A DNA stretch of 64,000 nt, from positions 10,473,501-10,537,500 of the forward strand of contig CAJFCV020000005.1 in NCBI GenBank assembly GCA_904066235.2, read 5' to 3'. Origin of the DNA: Bursaphelenchus xylophilus (Eukaryota; Nematoda; Chromadorea; Rhabditida; Aphelenchoididae). The position numbers and the translations under genes are program-made. The notes below the pieces were generated by a model. The model saw only the letters and a program-made list of their open reading frames with translations. It did no database searches and was not told where the DNA came from. Below are positions 11,789 to 23,300 of the stretch, one piece after another (position 1 is the first letter of the stretch; each line of letters starts with the position of its first letter).

Positions 11789-12486
11789 TATCAGTCTGTC
11801 GGGAAAATAATGTGGAATATTTTGGATTCATCGTGCCTTGGAATCGCCCATCATCGCTTTGCGATGGGCTGGAGAAATGGTGAACGACTGCGAGTAGGGT
11901 TCGGACGGGGTATATACCCGGGGTATATTCCCTTATATATACCCGGGTATATACCCAAATACCCGAGAGGCCGGAAATTTTCGGGTATTTAAGGGTATAT
12001 TTAAAATACTTTTGCATTCAAAAAATTTTAAAAAAAGTCGAGTTTTGTCATAAAAAATCAACAAATGTTGACATTTTGTCATAATTTGTTTTTTGCCTCT
12101 CAAAACTTGGTTGTAAGGTTGAAATTTACTTGGCCGGAGTCGGAAAATAAACGGGAAAAAATTGAAAACCTGTGCCAAATATTGGATTGCAAAACTTTTT
12201 GATTGTTAAAGTACTAGTTTTGTTTGTTGTAGTTGGGAAAATAAAGAATATCACTCCAAACATGATTGGGTTAATGAATAACTTGCCACTTATTCATTAG
12301 CGACTTCATATTGGTACTACATTGGACTAATTTTGGCATAATTTTACAAATACCCGTATATACCCGAGATTTCGGGTATATACCCGGGAATATACCCGCG
12401 TGATGAATATACCCGAATTTTCCGCACCCTAACTGCGAGGAGAAATTTTCCTATGACAAATCCACATTATTTTCCCGACAGACTGA
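11788..12486. mobile_element. Family B1 MITE, interrupted by element D
   Basis: The left part (TCAGTCTGTCGGGAAAATAA) spans 11789-11894 and the right part (CACATTATTTTCCCGACAGA) spans 12432-12486. Removing D and one copy of ACTGCGAG restores an ordinary ~155-bp B1. Confidence 0.9.
11895..12431. mobile_element. Family D hAT-like MITE with 8-bp target duplication
   Basis: Ends TAGGGTTCGGA and TCCGCACCCTA are inverted (10 of 11). ACTGCGAG flanks both sides (11887-11894, 12432-12439). Both inner ends carry GGGTATATACCCGGG-type palindromes. The 8-bp duplication with ~11-bp ends fits the hAT superfamily. Confidence 0.9.
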
Positions 12487-12835
12487 TAAAATCACCAAAA
12501 AATTTTAAATGTTATATGATGAACTGAAATTACTGTTACCATAAAAAAAAGATTAATATTAGTAAAGTTTCATAAAAAAATTGTTTGCTCGTCTTTTGCA
12601 AACCCTGCCAAAACCGTTGGTCTAAAAGTTGGCCAAAGCTCAGATTTTTTTTCTTACTATGAGAGCAGAAGGGCAAAAGTTGGAATTGTCTTTTTCACCT
12701 TGTGAATGACGTAACTGCAAAAAAAATGATTTTTTTAACACGTGCAAATTCAAAAAAAATGCGGAAAAAGATTTCCTCTTCTCTTTGGCAGCCCTGCACT
12801 TCGCATACTGCCTCGTCGGAAAAGATAGTTGAATA

Positions 12836-12993
12836 TCAGTCTGTCGGGAAAATAATGTGGATTCATTATGCCTTGGAATCGCCCGTCATCGCTTTGCGAC
12901 GTCTAGCCGCGGCTATAAATTTGATCCACTGCTGCAACGAGCCGAGGCATTTCGCTGCGACAAATCCACATTATTTTTCCGACAGACTGATAT
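12836..12993. mobile_element. Family B1 MITE
   Basis: TATCAGTCTGTCGGGAAAAT to TTTTTCCGACAGACTGATA, complete. Confidence 0.9.
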
Positions 12994-13454
12994 TGCGGTG
13001 TGCACATTACGGAAAAAGAAAAATGCACTGTGCGTTGGCGACAAGCGTGATAAAAAGTTCAAATGTACTGTGCGGGAGAGAAAAAATGTCTATGCACTTT
13101 ATGAAAATACTGATAACGAACGCCACGGTTAATTGTATGTATCTTTAAGTAAAATACCCTTGGTGATGCTCTATTTTAGCCTCTTTGATATAGCACCGCG
13201 CCAAACCATATCAAGACACTTTGACCCCCATAACATTACTCATTGTACAGTGAAGGACCTGATCCAATGGTAAAAAACGTATAATTTGAAGTTTTTAAAA
13301 AAATAGCAAAATGCCAAAGACCATATCTCTGTCTAACGGGTTCCTTTGTTCTACTGTATGGAGATCATTGCTCGGTGGCAGCTGTGAAGCAATGCTTCTC
13401 CAAAAGTTCAAAAACTCTTTGCCGCTAAGCTCTCCCTACCCTGCATACTATATC

Positions 13455-13856
13455 ATCAGTCTGTCGGGAAAATAATGAGCACTCTGTTGCATAGCAAATC
13501 GCGTCGCCGCTGAGAAAATGAATTACAATGAAGTACCTGATTCAGTGGCAAAAAAACGTATAATTTTGCATTCGGGAAGTATCAAAAATGTGGCAAAATA
13601 CCTCCCCTTCCAAGTGAAAAAACTTCGTTTTGAAGGGCCCACACAAAAAGAACGAGCGCGCTATTGAAATCGAAGTTTTTTCACTCGGAGATGGAGGCAT
13701 TCCGCCACATTTTTGATACTTACCGAATGCAAAATTATACGTTTTTTTGCCAATGGCGGAAACTTGGTGTGCGACTCCGACGGGGCGAGACATTTTGCGG
13801 CGACAAATCCACATTATTTTCCCGACATAATCCACATTATTTTCCCGACAGATAAG
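13455..13856. mobile_element. Mosaic of B2 and C elements
   Basis: A B2 left half (13455-13520), a C palindrome (about 13527-13753), then two successive B-type right ends (ATCCACATTATTTTCCCGAC twice, 13806-13850). Confidence 0.7.
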
Positions 13857-13898
13857 AGGTTTCGAGTGCGGTTCAAGTCGGAGTTTCTTTATTTTATT

Positions 13899-14130
13899 AC
13901 AGTGGGGGAGCCGATCCAGTGGCAAAAAAACGTACCATTTTGCATCCGGGAAGTATCAAAAATGTGGCAAAATGCCTCCCTCTCCAAGTGCAAAAACTCC
14001 GATTTCAAAGAGCGCGCTTCAAAACGGAGTTTTTTTTTAGTTGGAGAGGGAGGCATTTTGCCACATTTTTGCTACTTCCTGGATGCAAAATGGTACGCTT
14101 TTTGCCACTGGGTCAGGTTCCTCACTGTAA
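13899..14130. mobile_element. Family C palindromic MITE
   Basis: TACAGTGGGGGAGCCGATCC to GGTCAGGTTCCTCACTGTA, complete. Confidence 0.9.
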
Positions 14131-14690
14131 TACGCACTTCAAAAAAGCCCAACCGAAACCTTGTTTTGCTCTCAATTTTCGTACAATGACCCCACAATCC
14201 ACTGATATCAGTACCGCAACATAAAACAATCATTTTCCCCTCTATACCTCAAAAAATCCTCAAAATCCCCAAATCATACTGTCAGCCCGGCTCGCCGTCT
14301 CCCGAGGCGCTCTCGCGGCCAAAGAGCGGCCCAAATGAACCGAATGGGAATGGACACTTGGTCCGAACAGACGACAAATCTTAGTGTTTTCCCGCTAAAC
14401 ACCTGGAAATGGGAGCTTATCACTCAATGTCAGACAAATAATGTCCACCACATAAAAACAAAGGAAAATTACGAAATTTTTTTTCAATCTTTAGCGGCTC
14501 GTTTTTCAAATTTTTTGAGGGAACATGAAGGCTGAAGGTACTGTAAAAAATTTTTTTGCATTATACAGATTAAAAAACATAAAAAAAAAACTCGGCACAG
14601 ATTTACGCTAATCCTTTTTTAAGACATATGCGACCCTACTTTTAACATTTTCACAAAGTCCCTAAAAATTTTTTCCTGAAGTTTTGTCGC
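14131..14690. other. No supportable gene
   Basis: Single-copy, moderately AT-rich; the frame near 14335-14535 is short and lacks splice sites. Confidence 0.4.
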
Positions 14691-14699
14691 CAACTCACT

Positions 14700-15450
14700 G
14701 TGGATTTTTTGCCTTTGCGCACCGTGCAAATCTTAAAAAAAGCCGATTGCACTGTGCACATTTTCAAGCGAAATCGCAGCGGCGCAGTTGAGAAAAGCTT
14801 ACGTCGCAGCGATATTTCAAAGGCGTCGCGACACTTGCGGGCAACCACTTTGCGGGCAACCAGTTTGCGGGCAAAATTTGGGGAGTCACATTTGCGGGCA
14901 ACCGACACTTGCGGACAGCCGACATTTGCGGGCAACCGGCACCTGAGGGTTACAGGGTGGAGGTGGAAATATTACTGCGATATTTTGGAAATTTGCCGAC
15001 ATTTTCCGGCAGCCGACATTTGCGGGCAACAAGAAAAAACAATCGCACAGACTGTATAGCAACTTTTGGAACTGTTGCCCGCAAATGTCGGCTTCCCGCA
15101 AGTATTGCCTGCCCGCAAATGTCGGAAATTTTCCAAAATATCGAAGTAATTTTTCCACCTCCACCTTGTTATCCTCAAGTGCCGGTTGCCCGCAAATGTC
15201 GGCTGCCCGCAAATCTTCCAGGCTGCCCGCAACTGTCGACCCTGCCCGCAAATGTCCCAGTCTGCACGCAAATGCCGGTGCTGCCCGCAAAGTGGCCGCA
15301 AAAAATTTGCCCGCAAGTGTGCGCCCGCCATTTCAAATGCACAGTTCAAAACCAAAAAAAAGTGAGTGCCCGTTGCAAAAACTCGCAAATTTTGTGCGCA
15401 GTGCGGGCCGCGACAAATGTCCAGGCGCTTTGTGAAAATACTAATAGGTT
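14700..15450. repeat. Palindromic cluster of TGCGGGCAAC words
   Basis: At least eight copies of TTGCGGGCAA(C/A) run on the plus strand in 14835-15030, and about ten of its complement TGCCCGCAA in 15075-15320, so the two halves can fold on each other. The outer parts carry F2-type GCACTGTGC words and an F2-like right end (GGCGCTTTGTGAAAATACTAATA). The block GGTGGAGGTGGAAATA..TATTTTGGAAA also appears inverted. Confidence 0.75.
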
Positions 15451-15662
15451 GCGCCTTGCAAAACGACTGAGATTTTTTATTCGAAAGTCGGAAGAAAATG
15501 CGACAGTTTTGGCGAATCTTGAAATATTTCGTACTTAACTCTGCCGTAGAATGTAGTAATTTTTCAATCAAAAAATCAATTTTTACTGCACTGCCGGCAA
15601 TCATATGGCCAAAAAATTGCATTCCTCTCCTCTCCGCGGTCTTGGCGGCGAAAATTGTTGCA

Positions 15663-15813
15663 TATCAGTCTGTCGGGAAAATAATGTGGATTTCTCGCAG
15701 CAAAATTTGTTGCTTTAAAAAAGCGCTAAATCGCTAGCCGTGGCGAGCCATAGCAAAACAATGATGGGCGATCCAAGGCGCGACAAATCCACATTGTCTT
15801 CCCGACAGTTATA
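15663..15813. mobile_element. Family B1 MITE
   Basis: ATATCAGTCTGTCGGGAAAA to ATTGTCTTCCCGACAG. Confidence 0.85.
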
Positions 15814-16327
15814 TCTGGGTTGTGACTGTAAAGCTCGAGCTAAAACTTTCAGCATTACAATGTCGCCCACGCCCAAAGTGTTCGCAAAACCCAAAAAAGA
15901 CTCTAGCGTCGCACTTGGGACCTGTTAATAATCCTTGTCAATGCTTTACAGACGTGTATTTATATTCCGTCGCAGCTCATATTATCAGGATCTCCTTCCG
16001 GCTCATGCAGCCGGAAAGTGACTCTGATCTCCTCTTTTAGCCTCAAATCCAGGAAATGCGGAAGTTGGAGGCGAAGATAAGTGTTCTCTGTTTCCGCTCA
16101 ATCCACATATTGAACATATTAATACATATGTATCTGATAGAAAATTGGGAATACCTGTTTTGGGCAAATCCCCCGCCATGAGGAAAGATAGAAATCTCTT
16201 CAAGCAAACTCTGGGAAATCTACTAATCACCGACCCGTTCTATCTTTTAAGACGGAAGTCGCACATGTCCGATGTCTCAATATACACAATCTTGAAGATG
16301 TCAAAATTTCGGTGCTATGACTTTCCG
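15814..16327. other. No supportable gene
   Basis: An I-type remnant (AAAGCTCGAGCTAAAACTTTC..AGCGTCGCACTTGGGACCTG) at 15830-15926; the rest is single-copy. Confidence 0.4.
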
Positions 16328-16335
16328 GGTCAGCA

Positions 16336-17145
16336 TAGAGGTGGCAATCGGGCTGGGCCGGCCCGGCCCGGCCCGGCCGGGCCCGGTGATTGGGCCGGGC
16401 CGGGCCGGGCCTGAGCAGATTTGAAAAAGCCCTGGGCCGGCCTGATCGCTTCGGCCCGCGGGCCGGGCCGACACTTTCGGCCCGGCCCGGCCCGGAAGGT
16501 AGATAAGTAAAAAATTTTTAACGCTAAACCGGCAAAATAAAGTACAAATGCTTTGTAGAATGGATGGAAATTAGATTAAACCTTTTTTGACTTCTACGCT
16601 GTTTTACTACCCTTTAAAATTATGTATGTGTAACTTATTATGTATATGTAAAATCCCACCCAAATATGTAAGGGTCGGGCAAAAGTCTTCGAATTTTTTT
16701 ATGATAAATTTAAAAATTTCACTGTAATTTTGAATCCTCGATGTAAATAAAAGTGTTTAACCAGTTTTTGGTTAACCACGTCCATAATTTTATATAGCTA
16801 ACTTCCTATAGGATTAAAAAATTCAACACAATCCAACTTTTTGGCTAGATTTTAGCTACCTGTACGGATGTTCCAGTCATCCGACTAGACTTTTTAATCT
16901 CACGTAGACACACGTAAAAACCTTCTGGAAAGCATAAGAACTTCCAGTAGAAAGTGTAAAGACTTTTATCCAACTTTTCTGTATTAGCGGGCCAAACCGG
17001 GCCGGGCCGGGCCGGCCTGGGCTTTCACCGGGCCGGGCCGGGCCGGGCCTGAGCAAATTTGAAAAAGCCCTGGGCCGGCCTGGTCAATTCGGCCCGCGGG
17101 CCGGGCCGCAAAAATCGGCCCGGCCCGGCCCGATTGCCACCTCTA
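16336..17145. mobile_element. Family A hAT-like element, complete, 810 bp
   Basis: Ends TAGAGGTGGCAATCGGGC and its reverse complement. GGTCAGCA is duplicated on both sides (16328-16335, 17146-17153). GC-rich GGGCC/GGCC arms at 16350-16500 and 16985-17130 enclose an AT-rich core (16500-16985) with no coding frame. The 8-bp duplication and the GGTGGCAA-type end fit hAT. Confidence 0.9.
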
Positions 17146-17153
17146 GGTCAGCA

Positions 17154-18272
17154 ATAGTTCGGGTCAACAAAACTATGGACCGCGCCGTTTCGTCGTGAAG
17201 GGCTATGAGAAGGCTTAGTGTCTTGAAATAATAAGATTGATTGGGCCTAGGATAACTTATCATCTATTTCGAGGTATTTTATATCTACTCACATCAATAA
17301 TGTCTAGATAAAAGTTGCGGATCTTCATTTTTTGCCGCAAATTTTTGTTTTTTTGTTTACTCCATTTCAAAATTATAGACACGCCTATAAAATATGCGAT
17401 TGCGGTGTCGGAGTTCTTCGGTTGACAGATACGAAACCTCTACAGCTTGAAAAAAGGAAAAACTTTAAAAACCTACACCAAAAAAATAATTTTTTTATTG
17501 CACTGTCTGTAATTGCATTATGCACAAAAGATTTTCCAAATTTTGGGTGTTTCAAAATGATAGACACGGCTGCTATTTTTGCTAAAGAACTTGCGAATGC
17601 GGGCCACATAGGGCCTGAAATTATTAGCATGACCGTATTGTGTGACAATAACTCAGGGTAATGAAAACAAACGTTTGTATGGCTAAAATTAGAAAAGGCG
17701 GACACATTGCAAGCCTTCGCCAGGTCTCCGCTAAGTCTCCGCCAAGCTTTCGTCGACCATTCAGCGGCTTTTCCAGGCCTTGTAGGCACTTCCTACAACC
17801 CTTTTTTGGGCATGCATCAGCCCTATCATTCGATCTTACCGCTTCTCGAACTATCGTCCACCTAAACAACAAAACACCTTGAAACTAGCAGGCTGAAAAA
17901 CTACAGTACATAACCACCCTTTGTAGCCGCGTATTGTGTTTTTTTTCGCCTCTAATCGTAAGTAAAATAAAATTACCGGCCGAGCTCTAAAAATAAGCTT
18001 ACGAAAGAGAAAAAAGGAAGGAAATTAGCTAAACATCGAGTTTGTCCGAAACTTTTAACCAAACTAGATTACTCCGACTACATTGTATTTTGTAGTCGTA
18101 TATGTGACATCAGCTTTTGATGGGAACAACAAGCGGTTGATCCCGGAAACGAGGGAGATTTGGTCTGTGGAGAGCGTGGGAGACTCTCATAGAAAGGTGC
18201 CAACAGAACCGGTGTAAACGTACTATGAGGGAAGACACAACATACATACAAGGAAATATGGTAAGGCATTAT
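17154..18272. other. No supportable gene; open frames of unknown meaning
   Basis: 17332-17661 is open on both strands but without a recognisable product or splice sites. 17700-17810 (CTCCGCCAAG..TTCCAGGCC..GGCACTTCCTAC) is related to an inverted block at 25385-25460 and a short piece near 29425, so it is a low-copy repeat. Confidence 0.4.
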
Positions 18273-18409
18273 TGTTGTCGGGAAAATAATGAGCATTCGG
18301 TCGAAAATCGCAAGGGGGCCGAGAAAATGAATTGTCGTGGCGAAAAAATTGCTTTTCAATTCAGCAATGGGCACAGCGACATTGTGCTCATTATTTTCCC
18401 GACGGACTG
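18273..18409. mobile_element. Family B2 MITE
   Basis: TGTCGGGAAAATAATGAGC to GCTCATTATTTTCCCGACGG. Confidence 0.9.
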
Positions 18410-18485
18410 AAGTTGGCGCTTTGCAAAAACCACAAGTTAGCCCAAAAAAAGCTTATTGCAGGGTAAAAAAGAAAAACATTGCTCA

Positions 18486-18930
18486 CAGAGGAAGTACACC
18501 AATGCGACGCTCAGATTTTGATGAAACATGGCACAAATTTAGAATATTTTTTTCTAAAATATATGCGAGAATCCTAGCTCGCGCTTTGCAGAAACAACCG
18601 AGATTTTTGGATCGAAAGTCGGCGAAAATTTAGGACTTTTTCCCGAATTTCGGTACGAAAAGTTTCATGCCTATTTGTATCGTAGAGGATAATGTTTCTA
18701 CAAAAAATCAATTTTTTCCGCACGAAACTGCCAAAGTTATGGCCAAAAAGCGCTGACCGCCCTCCACGTTTAGCGTGCTCTCTCGGCGGCAAAAATCGTT
18801 CGAAATCTCGGCGGCGCCCGCAAAGCGCGAGTTAAAACTTTCAGGAATTGATATTTAGTCCATACCCGACGTGTGTGCAAAATTTAAGGGAAATCTGAGC
18901 GTCGCACTTGGGGTACTTCCCCTGTCAGTG
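18486..18930. mobile_element. Family I element, full length
   Basis: CACAGAGGAAGTACACCAAT to CACTTGGGGTACTTCCCCTG, inverted relative to 3235-3686. Confidence 0.85.
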
Positions 18931-19669
18931 AAAAAAAACTTTTTTCGCAGCGCGTGTCGTCGATTTCAGTTTGGCGACTCTCCGGAAAGACTAGTACTTT
19001 TATGGCTATTTCCACCGTAGATCCAACGCCTTCGCAGGAAATCGTTTGTCCGCACAAAACACTGTCTAAACGCTATTCATCTTTAGCGTGCCCTCTCGGC
19101 CGTGAAGATCGCTAGAATAGCGATCTTTGCAGTTCATTTTCCCGACAAACTGATAATTCCCCCACCAAAAAATCCGACAATTTGTCTGCCCCAAAATACC
19201 ACCCTTCCAAATACGGCCTCTTCCCGCAAATCTTTCCTGTGCAAATAGTAATTTATCAACGATTTTGCGCCGCAAAACAAGCGAACATTGCACTTTGGCG
19301 AACCTCACAATCCCCGAATTTCACAGCGAGAGACCGTAAATAGTCTTGTTTACTCGCTGCGAACGGATGATTTACAAAGATTGTAGTGTTACGTTGAAAT
19401 TACGGCAGCAAGTGAATGAGGTCGTTAGCAGACGTTTTTGCCGATTTTTAAACCTTTTAAAGTTCAACATGTGCATCGTTGCAAAATGGCCTTGTCGATG
19501 AAGAGGTTGACCCGGAAAAACGGCGTTCCTGGAAGGATGAAAGTGCAGAAGAAATTTCATCATGGGTGAAAAGGGATGACAAATAAGTTCAGTGTTGTTT
19601 ACCATGATAGTACTAAAGTTCATTGATATGCAAATATAGTCTTTGGTCACTTCCAAAGTATAGATATTA
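18931..19669. other. No supportable gene
   Basis: A B right-end remnant (TTCATTTTCCCGACAAACTG) at 19131. The frame on the minus strand at 19372-19656 looks protein-like in places but has no splice or start support. Confidence 0.35.
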
Positions 19670-19805
19670 TCAGTCTGTCGGGAAAATAATGTGGATTTGT
19701 CGCAGAAAAATGCCTCGCGTCGTCGCCAGGTGGGCTAGCTGTCAGAAGGCGATGAGGGGCGACTCGAAACCGAGACGAATCCACATTATTTTCCCGACAG
19801 ACTGC
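19670..19805. mobile_element. Family B1 MITE
   Basis: TATCAGTCTGTCGGGAAAAT to ATTATTTTCCCGACAGACTG. Its right end is repeated at 20230-20265, on the far side of element E. Confidence 0.85.
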
Positions 19806-19817
19806 TATTAATACTTA

Positions 19818-20217
19818 GGTAAAAGTTCCTCATTTTGGCCACAACTTATAACTTTGCGGAAACTGGTCGGAATTAGCCCAAATTTAGCGTGCACGCTCAA
19901 TTCATCGTTGTCAATGCCCGGACAGCGGATTTAGTTAGTGAGGTACCCTCTTTTTTACGTACCACCTTACCCTTCAAAAACGGCTGCAGCCTGTGATTTT
20001 ACACTTTATACGATGAAACATGTCCGGAACTAAACTTATTGCCTCCGTATGGAACTAAATGAGTCGTCACAGCCTTCGTAGGTACCCTTAAAACTATAGA
20101 GCTATTATAGTAATCCAGTGCCAGCTAGGTCGAAGCGTTTTTTCGTAACTTTAGTGTCCAAGCTTGGGCGCAGTTCGCGGAGTACCTTTGTTGTTGCCAA
20201 AATAAGGAACTTTTTCC
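19818..20217 (+). mobile_element. Family E element, 400 bp
   Basis: Ends GGTAAAAGTTCCT and GGAACTTTTTCC, with GGCCACAAC next to the left end and a related inverted block at the right. An inverted copy lies at 40422-40820, similar along its whole length. Confidence 0.85.
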
Positions 20218-20323
20218 GCAACTCAAAACCGCGACGAATCCACATTATTTTCCCGACAGACCGCTATTACTTGTAGGTAGAGCACAAGGGGACATCTAGC
20301 GTATTTTACAAACAATTTATTTC

Positions 20324-20329
20324 TTTATT
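20324..20329 (-). terminator. Poly(A) signal of the Cys-rich secreted gene
   Basis: AATAAA on the minus strand lies 3 bases after the TAG stop; a second AT-rich AATAAA-like run follows by 20318. The 3' UTR is inferred to be very short. Confidence 0.5.
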
Positions 20330-20331
20330 TC

Positions 20332-23300
20332 CTATCTCTTGCGGAGGAAAAAGTAAATCCCGCCGTACGGGTTGAAGACGCTCGGATCATAGGGTTTGGC
20401 GGGTTGTCGATAGCAATAACATTCCATTGTTTTCCGGAGCCCAAGTCGAGTGGGGTAGTTGGGGCGGCTGAAGCGGAGTTCGCGACGTCTTCGCGGCTGA
20501 AAAATTGAAGGATAATGTAGAAAATGACAAAATAAAACAGTCAAACTGATGATATCTCACATTATAAGGGTATTTGATGACTTTTCCGAGATTATTCACA
20601 AATCTGATGGCTCTTTTGGCAATTTCTCGTTTATCCGGACCCTGGATTCTGCAACATTTGGGCTTCTGAAAAATGACGTCATCTGGAGTCATTTTCATTT
20701 TGGTAAGTTGGGCGCAGCTCGCCGGTTTTTTTTACAAATTTAAACAACAAAAAAAAATCTTTTTTTATTTTTTTGAAAATTTCATAATGAAATGGTAAAA
20801 AATCGAGCCAAGAATGCCAGCAAAAATAAAAAATTTTTTCTCAGGCTGCGCCCGAGCCTTAGTTTAAAATTTTTGCATGGCGAAATGAGACGTGGCTCGG
20901 GCGCAGCTCGGCTATTGAAGAGTAAAAAATCAGTTTGCAAAACTTTTCTAGGATTCTTTTTCGAGCTGCGCCCGAGCATTCTTAGCCAATTTTTAGGGTA
21001 AAAAGAAAAAAATTATGCGTTTTCGAAAAAAATATTTCCTTACCCTCTTACAACTTTTTGACCTGGTTCGATTCCAATCGGATGTCTCTTCATTTTCCAT
21101 TCTCTCTCCTTCATGACTTTCCTCCTCCTTCGAACATTCTTCATCCGAATATTCATCTTCTTCACTTGACGAGAACGCGGTCGGCGCACTGTAGTCACTT
21201 ACTGTAGTCCGAGTCAACAAAGTTCTGCGGAATAAACGGAATTATATTGGGAAAAATAAAAATAAAAATAAAAAAAATAAAAAAAAAGAAAAAAAAATAA
21301 AAACATAATAAAAAAATTAAAAAATGATAAATAAAATGAAAAAAATTAAAAAAATCAAAAAAATCAAAAATAAAAAAAATAATAAAAAAATCAAAAATAA
21401 AAAAAATAAAAAAAATAATAAAAAAATGAAAAAATAAAAAATTTAAAAAAAAAATTTTTAAAAGCTTTAAAAAATCAAAAATAAATAAAAAAAAGTTTCA
21501 GAAAAACATACGAAATCCAGCCGGTGGACCCAGTGCTGAAATCCATTAGATCACAGAGAGAATCCGTACTCTCCGATCCCGAGTGGAACAAGGACATGGG
21601 AAACCTTTGACGGAATCGTTGGGCCAATTTCCGGAGCGACCAATTTTTTAAAAATTTCATGAAGGAACATGAGAAAAGAAATTTTGGATAGAATAAAATT
21701 GAATAAAATTTGCATAAAAAATTGCTTTTTTCTTTTTGATTTTTAAAATTTTTCAAAATTTTTTTAATTTTCAATTTTTTTTAATTTTTTTCATTTTTTA
21801 AATTCTAAAATTTTTTTTATTTTCTAAATTTTTTGTATTTTTTTTGTTTGATTTTTGAAATTTTTAATTTTTTTTTATTTTCTAATTTTTTTATTTTTTT
21901 TGATTTTCCACATCTTTTTCAAAAATCTTTTTATTTCCTCCAAAATTCAGAAAATATTATCCTAAACGAACGGTAGGCAAAGCTGAAGCAGCAACAAATA
22001 TTATGCGATTTTTCCGTATTTGGCGTACGGTCTGTTACGCATTTGCACCCTTCGTGCCACTCTTCCATCGACCAGTTATCGGGGTTGCAGACGAATGCAA
22101 GGTGGACTGGGGTGATTTTGGAGGCGGAAAGTTGGGGATTCGTCTCGGAGTCATAGTTGTTGGTGGTGAAGACGTCTGCAAATATAGAAAAGAATTTTTT
22201 TGCTGAAAAATAAAAAAAAAATCAAAAAATTTTAAAATTTTTTGCCTAATGGTAGGGCGCAGCTTGGTAAATATCGGAATAAATCTTTTTGTTATTCCCA
22301 AGCTGCGCCCTGGGCCCGTCTGGCTCGACAAAAGAAAAAAATTTTCAGAGAATTTTCGGACTTGAAATTGGTATTAGCGCTAAAAAAAATATTTTTCCAA
22401 GCTGCGCCCGAGCCATAACTTAAATCTTTTTTCTTGACAACTCACCTTCTTCCACCATCTCCATAGTGTCCGCATCCTGCACAAAATAGCAATAGGCACT
22501 GGCGTACATATCGACCACCTTTTTTCTGTCAATTTTTCGCCCCGGAAAACACGAGGAGTGAATCTAAAGCATAGTGAATACAAAGCAAAGCGTAATTTAG
22601 CTTACAATAGCCGTTGAGGTCAGCAGATTCTTCTCATTCTCCTTTTCGGCGCCTTCCAAGATCTCTTCTTTCAATAATTCCGTGGGGTTCGTATAGCAGT
22701 CTTCTTGGGTGCCAATGCATGTGCATTTCAATAAATGGACGCTGAAAATACGACAAGGTCAGAGAGTTAACAAAAAAAACTACGCACTTTCTGCATCTTA
22801 TTAACCAAAAATCACAGCTTATTGAAAGCTCGGGCGCAGCTGGGAAAAATTACATAAAAAATTATGTTGAGAAACGGATGTTCTTCCAGACGAAAAAAAT
22901 AAAAAAAACTATTTTTTTTAATCAAGAACCCTTATTTTTCGCCAAAAAATCCCTTTCCAAGCTGCGCCCGAGCCTTAGCTTGCGTTAGGCGTAATTTTAC
23001 CCGTTGCGGCATAGCTCTCCCCCTTTTTGAACACTCCCCCTCATTTTGAAAATTAAAAAAATGAGGTGTCACATGTTAAACGATGAATTTTTTTTTTCAA
23101 ATTGAATAAAATTAGGTGTGACATCTTACCGTCATCGTATGACATGTCACACCTCATTTTTCTCACACACCTCATTTTTCTCAATTTGAAAAAAAACTTT
23201 CCATCGAATAACATGTCACACCTAATTTTTCTCTTTGAAAAAAAATTTCATCGTATAACATGTCATACCCAATTTTTCTCAATTTGAAAAAAAACTTTCC

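Noticed and set aside
14909..15622. Open frames over 200 codons on both strands
   Set aside because: Both are produced by the TGCGGGCAAC/TGCCCGCAA palindromic cluster.
17332..17789. Overlapping plus and minus frames of 109 and 134 codons as a gene
   Set aside because: Neither shows a start context, splice sites or a recognisable motif; mutual antisense openness suggests chance.
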